Source: Chlamydoabsidia padenii
Lineage: Eukaryota; Mucoromycota; Mucoromycetes; Mucorales; Cunninghamellaceae
Reading direction: 5' to 3'
Assembly (NCBI GenBank): GCA_025330725.1
Contig: JAIWND010000043.1
Location: 62,001-126,000 of the forward strand
DNA length: 64,000 nt
The notes below the pieces were generated by a model. It was not told the origin of the DNA. It ran no database searches and saw only the letters and a list, made by a program, of their open reading frames with translations. The translations under genes and the position numbers were made by a program. Shown here piece by piece: positions 11,539 through 21,700 of the stretch. Each line of letters begins with the position of its first letter. Position 1 is the first letter of the stretch.

Positions 11539-11721
11539 ATGAAATTGGTTCATGTAACAATGATACTCGGAGTTTTGGTGTTACTGTCCATGGTATCGAA
11601 ACAAGTGGACGCAGAAGCCTGTCTCAAAATCTGTGGGGAAATTCCTCAAGAATGTAGTACAAAGGGCATGGTGTCTCGAAAACAAGGGGGGTGTCATACT
11701 TGCTGTACTTCTTCAACCTAA
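11539..11721 (+). CDS. Small secreted cysteine-rich peptide
   Basis: 60 aa, single exon. Residues 1-25 form a clear signal peptide (basic start, hydrophobic LGVLVLLSM core, VDA cleavage-like site). The mature part of about 35 aa has six cysteines in the pattern C-x3-C-x7-C-x12-C-x2-C-C, ending GGCHTCCTSST. The spacing resembles the Cys framework of the plant potato-type inhibitor II repeat, which also has a GCxxCC block. This is a resemblance of spacing, not a proven homology. It could be a fungal protease inhibitor, a defensin-like peptide or an effector. It starts 75 bp right of the Tc1 copy 1 end, so the promoter may include transposon DNA. Confidence 0.6.
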   Translation: MKLVHVTMILGVLVLLSMVSKQVDAEACLKICGEIPQECSTKGMVSRKQGGCHTCCTSST

Positions 11722-11943
11722 CATGATTATTTCTTTCTCTCTTTATTAATTAACCAGCGTCTCTCTTCGCTTCGCTCGGGCCGCCCCCATCCCTACCACC
11801 AAGACGCATCAAAATTTAAATAAAATAACAGTTTGCTTACTATATGTTGGGTTACAGTCCTTTGGAAAGCTGTTAAAAAATGTAATGATTGATATTGTTT
11901 AGCTGGAAGAAGCAAAAAAAAAAAAAAAAGGTGGGTGGGCTGT

Positions 11944-12173
11944 TCATATGAGTACTTCACTGTAAACTACATTCGGGGTTGAAGGAATGGATGCTAATGA
12001 GCTGGTAGGAATGGCGACATGAAGATTCCGTGAGTTTGTTAATCGGGAAAAGGTTACATAGAGCTGACCATAAGAAATAATATCATAAAAAACTCTTGGG
12101 TAAGTAGGTTGATTTTGCAGTTGAGGATGTTTTGATAGAGCAATGTAAGGTCCAAGTTTATCGATCAGAGTCG
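11944..12173 (-). pseudogene. Helitron PIF1-type helicase, C-terminal relic
   Basis: The minus frame ending in TGA at 11944-11946 reads through ISYGQLYVTFSRLTNSRNLHV and ends NVVYSEVLI. This matches the C-terminus of PIF1-like helicases, where SHGQLYVALSR (motif VI) is followed by a closing NVVY-EVL. Upstream, about 30 further codons are open before frames close near 12173. No Rep domain, helicase motifs I-V or Helitron termini are seen, so only the tail of a Helitron-type gene survives. Confidence 0.75.
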
Positions 12174-12270
12174 TGTTTGGCTGGCGGGACGGAGTTTAAC
12201 GGCGTTTAAATGGATGTGAGAAGAATTTACTTCCTTCTTCTATTTCTTTTTTTCTGAACAACCGATAATA

Positions 12271-13974
12271 ATGACTGAACACGCAATGCCACCTCACCCA
12301 GGGCTTGAAGGTGTCGATCTAGAAGGACTGAAACATAAATGTCCTGCTTTTGCAGTAGGCTGTCCTTATGCTAAAATTGAAGAGGTGGAATCTCTTGCCG
12401 TTAGTTTCGGCGAACTCTCCAAATGGTAAAAAGATTAAAAGAAAAAGACCAATGATCAAATACTCACCAAGTTCAATGACTATTATTCCTTAGTCCTGCT
12501 TTCCAAAAAGGTACAATAAATACAAAAGGAAAAAGGAAAACCATACTTGACTGACCTTTTTTTTTTTTTTTTTTACTTTATAGGTTGTCCTTTCTCCAAC
12601 AAGTCCAAAGATGAAATATCTGCCCTTTTATCAGCCATTCCAAAAGAACATCCTACTTTGAACATGAATGGTAAAATAAAAAAGCTGACCTCACAAAGTA
12701 AAAAGTTGACTCACTATCATCTTTCATCATTATATAGAATTACCCTCATGCGAAGAAGGTGTTGCTTTGGTGAAAGTATTAAATCAATTCCTCACTGTAG
12801 CACAACTCGATAGTCTCTTTGGTGAAGATGGTCTTCCACAACAACAACAACAACAAGAAGAAGAAGAAGAAGAAGAACGTATACTGGAAGATCCTCAATT
12901 GGCCCAAGCTATGCGTGAAGGAACCAAAGTAGTTCATCGAGCTGCTGAAACCAGTGTCTTCACGAGGTAAGAAGAGGCTATACATATCATTAAAAATCAT
13001 ACTGAACAACTCTTATTATAGACGATTCTTAAAGGGGGATATTACTAGGGAAGAATATGGCCGATACATTTTGTCTCTTTACTTTATCTATCAGTAAGTG
13101 TTTTATTTTTTTAAAAAAAAGTCCTCATTTAGAATACAATCAACTCACACCTGCTTATTTTTTTTTTCCTTTCAGGAAAATGGAATCCTTATTGGAACAA
13201 CATAAAGACCACGAGGCCGTTCAACTGATCCATTTCCCAGCCGAATTAAACCGCGAACAAGCATTACGCCAAGACCTCGACTACTTTTACGGAACCGAAA
13301 CAGCACAAGAACTCGTTAATGATCATCGCAACAAGACATCAGCGGTACAGGCTTACTTGGACGCTATGGACCAAGCCTGTGCCAAACATCCAGCATTACT
13401 CGTATCACATAGTTACTCTCGATACTTGGGTGATCTCAGTGGTGGCCAAATCCTTGCGAAACGACTCAAATCCTCAATTCTTAGTCTTTCCTCTGCCGAA
13501 TGGGATACTAAGCAAGGCCTGGCCTTTTATCACTTTGACCAATTGGGCAATCAAGCCGAATTCAAGGACTTTTATCGCCAACGTTTAAATGGTGCTCATG
13601 TGAACGCCACTACTCGGGACTGGATAGTTGCTGAAGCCGTACACTCATTTGAATTGAACATTGCTTTGTTTGATGAAATCCAACACTTGTCTGAAACAAA
13701 CCAATTGCCTGCTATGCCCATCGTATCCAAGGAGGTTAATGTCATTCAAACAACGAATCCTGATGAGTCTACCACCACCACGACAGAAACAACCACTACC
13801 ACCACTTGTTATTCATCATCTTTTTCCTCTGCTGCTGAAAAACATCAGCGACGAAAACAACAACGTCGTCGTCCTACACCTGCTGATTCAAATATCACTT
13901 GCTGGATCATGGGGATCACTCTTGCAGTCACTGCCGTCTCCATCGGTCTTCATGTTTATAAACGACACCAGTAG
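12271..13974 (+). CDS. Heme oxygenase with N-terminal Cys-Pro motifs and a tail anchor
   Basis: Degrades heme to biliverdin, iron and CO, probably at the ER membrane. Six exons, 12271-12425, 12494-12510 (17 bp), 12584-12670, 12738-12966, 13022-13093 and 13176-13974, give 452 aa, long for the family. The catalytic domain shows the proximal-His helix (MREGTKVVHRAAETSVF), FLKGDITREEYGRYI and the distal signature YLGDLSGGQILAKRL. The C-terminus has a Thr-rich spacer and a transmembrane tail (WIMGITLAVTAVSIGLHVY), typical of tail-anchored heme oxygenases. The added N-terminus holds a duplicated Cys-Pro motif (KCPAFAVGCPY and KCPAFQKGCPF), like heme regulatory motifs. A Gln/Glu-rich insert precedes the catalytic domain. 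Confidence 0.93.
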
Positions 13975-14535
13975 TTAGCTAATCGTACTAGCTGTATTTG
14001 AAATGTCTTGACTTTAATAAAATCTATTGATTTTTTTTTTTATTTTTAACTCAACAATGTTTTTGCTTCATCGACTTCTTTTGCCAAGTTGACATCAAAC
14101 CTACATAGTGGCGGTAATTTCCTAAAAGGGAGTTTGTCATTTAACGACTTGTTAACTGACATCCCCACGCGACATAATCCTTTGATGTAACTGTAGCGTA
14201 TGTCTTTTTACTCATCATCGATAATGAATGAGTAAAGATACACATTGTCTTAACCGTATGTCGATATCATGTAATAGATGACCTCTATCCAACAAAGTGA
14301 CTCTCAACCTGGGATTGTTTGTAGGGTAGCAGTATACTGTATAGGAATCACCATGAACAGGAAGGATGTAATCATGTCTTTCTGTACATACCTTGTCGAC
14401 ACGTTGCGGCGTAACAGTATATACACCTTGATTGATTCATGCACGCAAAATCGGATGTTATATATAAATAAAAACCATGTTTTATTGTTATAAAGTTAAT
14501 TTGAGTATTAAAAAATAAAATAAAAAGTGCTAGTT
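13975..14535. other. Convergent intergenic region between heme oxygenase and SYF1
   Basis: Both genes end here. AATAAA-like signals follow the heme oxygenase stop (AATAAAATC near 14017). A short plus-strand frame at 14278-14493 has no recognisable content. Nothing else is supportable. Confidence 0.45.
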
Positions 14536-17224
14536 TTAAAGAGGGTTTTGAGCCTGGACAGAACGTTTAATACGTAGCATTTCCTTGAATGTATCTTCGT
14601 TCCCATGTTGGACTTCAAAGTCATGCCACGTTTGCCAAAAGTCGGGCAAGCGTTTGGGATCAAAGAATTGAGCGGCGAATCCATAGATGGCACGAGCACG
14701 ATCGATTTCACCCAATTTACGTTCTAGACTGGCGTATTTCAAGCAAATCACCCGTACATCTTTATCTGGTAGAGCCTCGATCGCCTTTTCATAAATTTCC
14801 CGAGCAGATACAATACCAAAGGATGCCGTTGCTTTGGCAACATAAAATTCAAACATCTAGAGTTAAAAAGGAGAGTGAGTGAACAAGACATGTCATGTCA
14901 TGTATCATGTTTTACCTCTAATCGATCTTTATCGTCCACAGCAGAGGTAGCACGATCATAAATCCGCATAGCATGACGAGCCAATCCATGTTCTTCTTCA
15001 AGTTTCCCATACATCAAGTAAATCGATTTAGCATACTTGGGCGGACAGTTGTCGATAGCTTGTTCAAAGAGATCTCGAGCCCGTTCCAATTTCGTGCCAC
15101 CCTACAAAAAAAGGGAGCGTTGGTCATTTATACCCTTCTGTACACCCCCATCTTATTCTTATTCTTATTCAATACTTACATAACGATTGATAAATTTAGG
15201 CAGGTAAATATTCCATAATTCAAAAGCAATGGGCCAGCCAAAGAGATCAATACCACGTTCATACACCTTGAATGCTTCTTCAAAGTACTGGTGTTCTTCC
15301 AAGAAGGTAGCATAGTTAACAACCACCTGAGGGTTAGCAATACGAAGTTCCATCACTCTGTTATAAACCTCCTTGGTAGATTCAACCGTACCGACGCTTT
15401 CCTCCAAATCAATATAAAAGCTCCAGAGTTGAAGACTCTTGAAGATACGTTGTTGCACGGGAAGGGATTCGTCATAAAAGTTGACCAGGTGAGGATTTTT
15501 GTTCGTATTACTGCTAATTTGGTGAGGTACCGCGGTTGCCTGGGCCATCACTTGTAATGCGCGATCGAATTCATCATGTCGAGTTTCCATTTCAGCATAT
15601 TCGCACCATACTTCGGCCAAATCGTTTACTGTACGAAAATTCACCTTGACCGCCTTGTTAAAGATCGCCCGCGCCGCATCCAAATCACCATTATCTTCAT
15701 AAAATTTTGCAAATTTGGACCATAGTGATTGTAATTTGCCACCATGAGGTTTCTTGGGATTGATCGTCTGTAAAGCTTGTGTATAGGTTTCCACCATTTT
15801 GTCTTGATGTTGGTCACCCCATAAAGATACACGTTTTTCCCATTCGGCTACATTGTTGGGATTTTGACGCAAGAGCACGTCGTTTACCAAGAAGGCCCGT
15901 CGGTCCATCAATCGTTCAAAACGAGCCAATCGTAAATCCAAATCCATATCGTCTGCCATGCTTTTTATTCCTGCTTCTTCTCGTTCTGCCGCCAGTTCCA
16001 TCTTGGTGGTGATCATTTCTTCTTCAAATTCAGCATATGCATCAAAGATTGCTGTAAAATCCCTGACAGTCGATACTGTTGTGATTCCCTCTTCAAAGAT
16101 ATCACGAGCCTACCACAATAAATCAAGTTAAAAGCCTTCTTCCTCTTCTTCTTCTTTTTCTTCTTTTTCTTGTTTTTCTTGTTTTACCTTTTCCAATTGA
16201 CCCATTTTGATCCAATACATTGCTAAGCGACAATAGAGTAACCCAACTTGATCCGTGAATCGTTTGATCCCACTTCGAATGATTGATTCAACATTGATGG
16301 AATGGATGGCTTCACAATGATCGACCACCAAATCACATAAATCTTGCCAAAGTTGGTAATTGGATTTGCCACGAATGGATTTAAAGTCGGCATCGTTCAC
16401 CACACCCACCAATTTCACCGCCGCCTCATCGTAATGATCAATTTTAATTAACTGATCAATATAATTTTCAACATGTTGAGGTTCCAGCTAACAAAACAAA
16501 AAAACATGGCCATATGAGTATTACGTCTTGGTCGCATCTTTTTTTGCTCTTTTACCTTTAGGTATCGACGAAGTACCCGAATGGCAGTTTCAGGACCAGC
16601 GGCTTTTGAGAAGTCAAGATAAAGATCCCAAATCCTTGTATGTTGTGTAACAGGCAATGCTCTTAATGCTCGGTCAAAAGTACGTCGAGTTTGAGTGATG
16701 ATAGGTTGAGTGGTGAGGAATTCCAAGTAGTCCAACCAAATTCTTGGCATCTAAAATAGAGAGAGTTTAAGCTACAGGTGTATATGATATGCTGTTATAT
16801 ATATATATATATATATATACCTTGTTGAGTAATACGAGGGAGCGCTCATAATATTGGTTCATTTCTTGGTATTGATCTTGTTGTACAAGAGGATGGACAT
16901 CTTGTAAACGGTTTCGTCGTAAATCGAGGTATTGTTTCCATAATTTGTAAGAGCCAGGTAATTGTTCCAAAGCACGATCGTAAATTTGACAGACATCTTG
17001 GTGATTTGATACACCATTCTTTTTATGATCAATATATCGCAGCCAGGTGCGTAAAGAGTATGGATACCGCGCTAATTCTTCTTCATAAGGCTGATCGTAT
17101 GGGTTCTATTGATAAATAAATAAAAAAGACATTATGAGAACGGATCAGTTGGTTTATGTTTTTCTTTTCTTTCTTTATCATTTACTAATTTTAAAAGCGT
17201 TTCTTTGTGAGTAGTGGCGGTCAT
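14536..17224 (-). CDS. SYF1: SYF1/XAB2 pre-mRNA splicing factor (HAT repeats)
   Basis: Component of the Prp19/NineTeen complex in the spliceosome; the human homologue XAB2 also serves transcription-coupled repair. Seven exons, 17186-17224, 16821-17105, 16556-16750, 16188-16487, 15180-16109, 14916-15101 and 14536-14856, join without frame errors to 751 aa. HAT helices run the whole length; family landmarks include YEEELARYPYS, RTFDRALRALPVTQHTRIW, GKSNYQLWQDLCDLV, FTDQVGLLYCRLAMYW, LRQNPNNVAEW and CPPKYAKSIYLMYGKLEEE. It stops shortly after EMLRIKRSVQA, where human XAB2 continues for roughly 100 residues, so the acidic C-terminal tail is absent. The start ATG lies 380 bp from the divergent MFS gene. 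Confidence 0.94.
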
Positions 17225-17527
17225 GATGGGGGGAAAGAGCAAAAGAAAAAACAAAAATCTTCCAGTGACTGACTGTGTTGAAAATGGGGGTAACTTGAAT
17301 TTTTCGTCGAATAAGCGGAGGATGAAATATCAGTTGGCGTTTTGTGGAAAGAAGTTGTGTTTGTTCTTTTTGATTTTCATCTTTATTTTGAAATGGCGAC
17401 TATAGGAAGCCACTCAGAATAAAATTTTGAAAAATTATAAATGGAATGCCGGCGTTTGAAATTAAAAAGACGCCGTGGTACCTTAATTTCAATAATCACA
17501 AGGAAGAGGTGTACTCTCTCTCTCTCT

Positions 17528-17575
<48 letters not shown>

Positions 17576-17604
17576 AAAACATTTTAAAAAAAGGGCTCAA
17601 CATA
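17225..17604. promoter_or_regulatory. Shared divergent promoter region of SYF1 and the MFS gene
   Basis: Only 380 bp separate the two start codons. The interval holds the 60-bp repeat at 17296-17355, a (CT)n tract and a run of about 45 T at 17530-17574. The T run lies just upstream of the MFS start and could act as a nucleosome-free promoter element. Regulatory use is inferred from position only. Confidence 0.5.
17296..17355. repeat. 60-bp dispersed repeat, copy 2
   Basis: Nearly identical to window positions 1-60. It lies wholly between two divergent start codons. The match is lost after GTGTGGAA..GAAG on the right, while the left limit cannot be set because the other copy is cut by the window edge. 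Confidence 0.65.
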
Positions 17605-19699
17605 ATGGAAATGGACTCGTTTGAAAAAACAGCTCCAACACAATCCACCGTCATAATCACCAAAAAGACAATAGACGACGACAATAAACAGACAAAAGAA
17701 CTACCTCAACAAGCCCTGGATATACAACATGGTAGTAGTGATGAAGAGCAAGACGTCAAAGAAAACAAACAAAAACTACCTGCCCGAATAGTTCTTTATT
17801 GTATAATGGCAACGTAAAAAGCTCACACTCCACTAGAAGAAGAAGAAGAAAATGCTGACCTTTTTTTATTATCTCGTTGTCTGCTGTGATATATAGGCTG
17901 TGCATGGTATCTTTTATTGCCGCCTTTGATAATATGGTAGTATCGAGTAATACCCCACTGGTAGCTGCAGGTAAGTTAAAGAAAGTAAAGTAGTCTATAT
18001 TCGAACATTTGACCGAGATATCCCCCCCCCCTTTATAGAATTCAATGCATTCAATTTGTATGGATGGGTGAATACGGTAAGTAGAACCCGCCATATCAAG
18101 ATGATGGTGCTGATTTTATTTTATTTTTTGTTAGGCCTTTTTATTGACGGCTTCAGTCTGTCAACCAATCTATGGGAAATGTGTGGATGCATTTGGTCGA
18201 CGAATATGCTTTTTATGTGCTATTGCTAGTTATCTGATTGGCAGTGTGCTATGTGGTGCAGCACAATCAATGTTAATGTTTATCATTGCCCGTGGTTTTT
18301 GTGGTATTGGTATTGGTGCCTTCGATAGTTTGATGAAAATCGTGGTAGCAGATTATATTCCTGTCCGCTATATTGGTTACTATCAATCTGTGCTGGGTAT
18401 CTCATGGGGATTAGGATATATTGTGGGTGCACTACGTAAGTGGAAAGAAGGAAAGAAAGAAAAAAGCAAGGAAAAAAAAGAGATTTATGATAGCGACTTT
18501 CCCTCTTTCTCTAGTCGGGGGATTTGCTGTGGATCGAACAAGTTGGCGTACAGTGATTTGGATGTCAACAGGTTTATGTGTGATTGCTCTTGTGATGGTA
18601 TATACATTTATCGAAGCACCACGGCACAAAGTGGATTTCAAACAGCAAATCAAGCAAATTGATTTCTTGGGGATTGTACTTTGGGCCATCACAGTGGTTT
18701 GCCTGGTACTTGGTCTAAGTTGGGGTGGTTCTACTTTTCGTAAGTTGAGAGGGGGGGGGGAACAACCCTCATGTGAGCTCATCCCTCTTTTATTTTTTAG
18801 CTTGGCATTCAGCGGTTATCATCACTTTGTTATGCGTTTCAATGGGTGTTCTACTATTATTTGGCATTTGGGAGAAACTCTTGGCACCTTTTCCAATGAT
18901 TCCCAAACGTATCTTTCAAAATAGAAGCAGTGTGTTGATTCTCGTTGCAGCATTTCTATATGGTGGTTGTTTCCAGTCCTTGATGACTTATGTACCAATG
19001 TACCTGAGTGTGATTCGCCGTGGTGATGCCATGACAACCAACCTTGAGCTCTTATGCCTAGTCTTGTTTGCCTGTATTGCCAATGTCCTGACAGGCATTG
19101 TGATTGTCAAATCAGGGAATTATGTCTGGGCCATTCGGACCGCCTTGGCTGTATTGATGATGGCATGTGGACTGATGCAATTACTTGGACGTAATTCCTC
19201 ATTGGGTTTGATCGTGGGTATCATGATCGTGGCTGGTATTGGTTCGGGTGGTATGATTAATTCCGAAATCATAGCTGCTCAAGGCTCAGTGGTAATTGAA
19301 CAGTAAGTTCTTTGGAAAGAAAAGAAAAGAAAAGAAAAAAAAAAGTACTTTTGAGAAGCTTATTCTTTTATGTAAATATATAGCGTACCTGTGATTGTCA
19401 CTTTTATGACCTTCTGTGATCAGGTCGGTGGTATTACGGGGATCACTGTTGCAGGTAGTATTCTCTCCAATACTTTGGGTACCAGGTTAGCATCTATTCC
19501 TGGTATATCTGAATCCAGCGTTCGACAATCCTCTGGTTATATGTGGCAATTGACTGACTTGGGTATTCAGAACAGAGTCGTCGAAGCTTACATGGATGCC
19601 ATTCGATCTTCCTTTTGGGGCTCTTTTGCCTTTGTTGCCACTGGGTTGCTGGTCTCCCTTGGTCTAAAAACGTATGTAATGCGTAAACATGTAGCATAG
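17605..19699 (+). CDS. MFS multidrug exporter, DHA2 type (14 TM)
   Basis: Proton-driven drug or metabolite exporter in the plasma or vacuolar membrane. Seven exons, 17605-17813, 17897-17970, 18039-18076, 18135-18435, 18515-18739, 18801-19302 and 19384-19699, give 554 aa. The N-terminal ~65 residues are polar and acidic (cytosolic). TM segments follow, with the MFS motif-A-like GKCVDAFGRR between TM2 and TM3, a motif-C-like GISWGLGYIVGALLGG in TM5 and DRTSWRTVIW, typical of the DHA2/14-TM group. The late loop with SIPGISESSVRQ and the C-terminal TM before TYVMRKHVA also fit. Substrate cannot be read from sequence. No defect is seen. Confidence 0.88.
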
Positions 19700-19902
19700 T
19701 AGCGTATGGATCATATGCAAGATGTCAACCCCTTTTTTTCAAGTTTGTTTGTTTATTTGTTTGTTTCATTTTATTGAATGACTGTTCAAGTAAACCTTTC
19801 GGCTTTTCTAATAATTATATTACATAATTAAATTACAAATCTAATTCCCGTCAATCTACTAAAATATCCTATTTGTCCTAAATCGTATCGAAAGATGTTT
19901 TT

Positions 19903-20790
19903 TTAAGCATTGACCTTGAGCCATTGGTTTCGAGCAGCCATAGCAGAGGTAATCATACTAAAAATAAAAAATCAACGGAATCAGTGTTTGTTTAACATCA
20001 CCATCATCTGTGTCTTCATAACCTACCCAGCGATACCGACAATGCCTTCGTCAAAGTTGATCCAACCTAAACCAGCGGTTGGAATGATCATGTCACAAGA
20101 ATCTTGAACGAATTGATAACGAGCAGCGAATTGGTCCCTTTTGGGAAAAAAAAAGATGTGTGTATAAGTAAACTACAATGATTTATATCACATGTCAAGA
20201 AATCATTCAACTTACTTGTGTAATTTAGCAATGTCAGCTTGATCGGCCTTTTCAGTAGATTGCAGTTTAGCTTGTTTAGTAGCCAAGACCTTGAATTTGT
20301 AAAGACCTGAAATCCAAGAAGCAGCCAGAGCCACAAACCAGCATTTTTGACCAAAAGTAGTGATGGATTTAATATTGTCGACCTTTCTAAAGTTGGTGAT
20401 ATTACCCTATTGACACACATTGAATCAGTTACTTTTCCCTCTCCATTAACAAAAACTTACTAGGTTGATGGCTTCAGTGGTATAATAAAGGAACATCCCG
20501 GCTTGTTTGATCACAGTAGTGGCCCGAAGAACAGGATCTTGAAGACTGAGTCCTTTGATACCTGATTGAGCGAATTCAATAGGTTTCAATAAACGGAAGA
20601 ATTTACGAGCATTGCCCAAATGTCCTTTCAATTCGGCCCAACGCTTGATAACATCAGTCGAAGCTCCGGTACGAGTTAAATAAAAGACATAGAACCGGGA
20701 AAAGTATTGCACCAAACGACATAACTTTTCACGACCAGTGGTGGTGGCTAAGAACCGATTGATCATATCGACGTGAGCATGAGATACCAT
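19903..20790 (-). CDS. PEX11: PEX11 peroxisomal membrane proliferation protein
   Basis: PEX11 bends and elongates the peroxisomal membrane before division. Four exons, 20461-20790, 20216-20406, 20027-20137 and 19903-19957, join to 228 aa, the usual size. Family features are the N-terminal amphipathic helix region with RFLATTTGREKLCRLVQYFSR, KFFRLLKP, DPVLRATTVIKQAGMFLYY and a hydrophobic C-terminal part with PTAGLGWINFDEGIVGIAG. The final exon encodes a short MITSAMAARNQWLKVNA tail. It converges with the MFS gene across 203 bp. Confidence 0.92.
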
Positions 20791-21700
20791 GATGTTGCTG
20801 CTTTGTTTTTTTTTGTAAAAAATTGAAGACGAAGAAGAAGAAAAGGAATAAGAAAAAGAGAAGATTGGTGTAATATTTTGATTCGGAGCGGGGTTAAGGT
20901 AAGGTTAATGACATGTGCTTTTCAATGGTTTATACCTCTGACCCTATTTTTGCTATTAGTCATGTTCAGAAAATGGAAATATCCAAAATTGGTAATTTCA
21001 TACTCCGGTTAAACGTTTTCACCTGTCAACGTTTTGCATCAAAAAGTTTGCATTGTGACAAGAATTTTGAGTACACTAGTTTATTGATAATTCGATTAAG
21101 AACTTGCATGAATTGTATATCCTAATACTGGGGTGGATAGACTGACAAAAATAGATATTTCCTTTCTTCATTGGGAGGAAGGTGACCAACAGTTTTTTTT
21201 ATTCATTCATAACAGGGCTGGTCAATAGGCTTTTCATTTTTTTTGGTGCTGTTTGAAAAAAAATATCATTACTGTATACATAGGAGAAAGCGATTAATCA
21301 AGTGAGTAAAACTTGAATCACATTATACAAGATAGATGGCCAGTCTACGTGTCTCAGTGTTAAGAATTATGGATGGCCGGTGCATTGATGCATGAGGAGT
21401 ACTTTGACGTTGAAACACCGCCTTTCACTTTTCAGAGCGCCTTAAATCGTCCCTAAACAGTTCGATTTCCGACGGGAAGACCAAAGTCTAAGTTTAAGAC
21501 ATGGATGGATAAAAACATTTTTATTGATAAGTATTGAATATAAACCAACTAAGCTAAACTAAGTGTTAAAAAAGAGAATAAAGAGAATAATAATAAAAAA
21601 AAAATATCTATATAAATCAAACTAACTACGTAAAAAGATTAAATGATAAAAAACTAGATACTTGTATTGCCAATATTATCAACAATGTTCAAGGATGTCT
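20791..21700. other. Gene-free interval between PEX11 and the MULE relic
   Basis: About 0.9 kb holding the PEX11 promoter (purine-rich GAAGAAGAAGAA tract at 20826-20842) and AT-rich DNA. Short plus-strand frames (20913-21125) have no recognisable content. No RNA gene is apparent. Confidence 0.4.

Noticed and set aside
17214..17405. 63-codon plus-strand ORF over the 60-bp repeat
   Set aside because: It starts in the SYF1 5' end in antisense, has no family features, and the repeat copy at the window edge does not keep the frame context.
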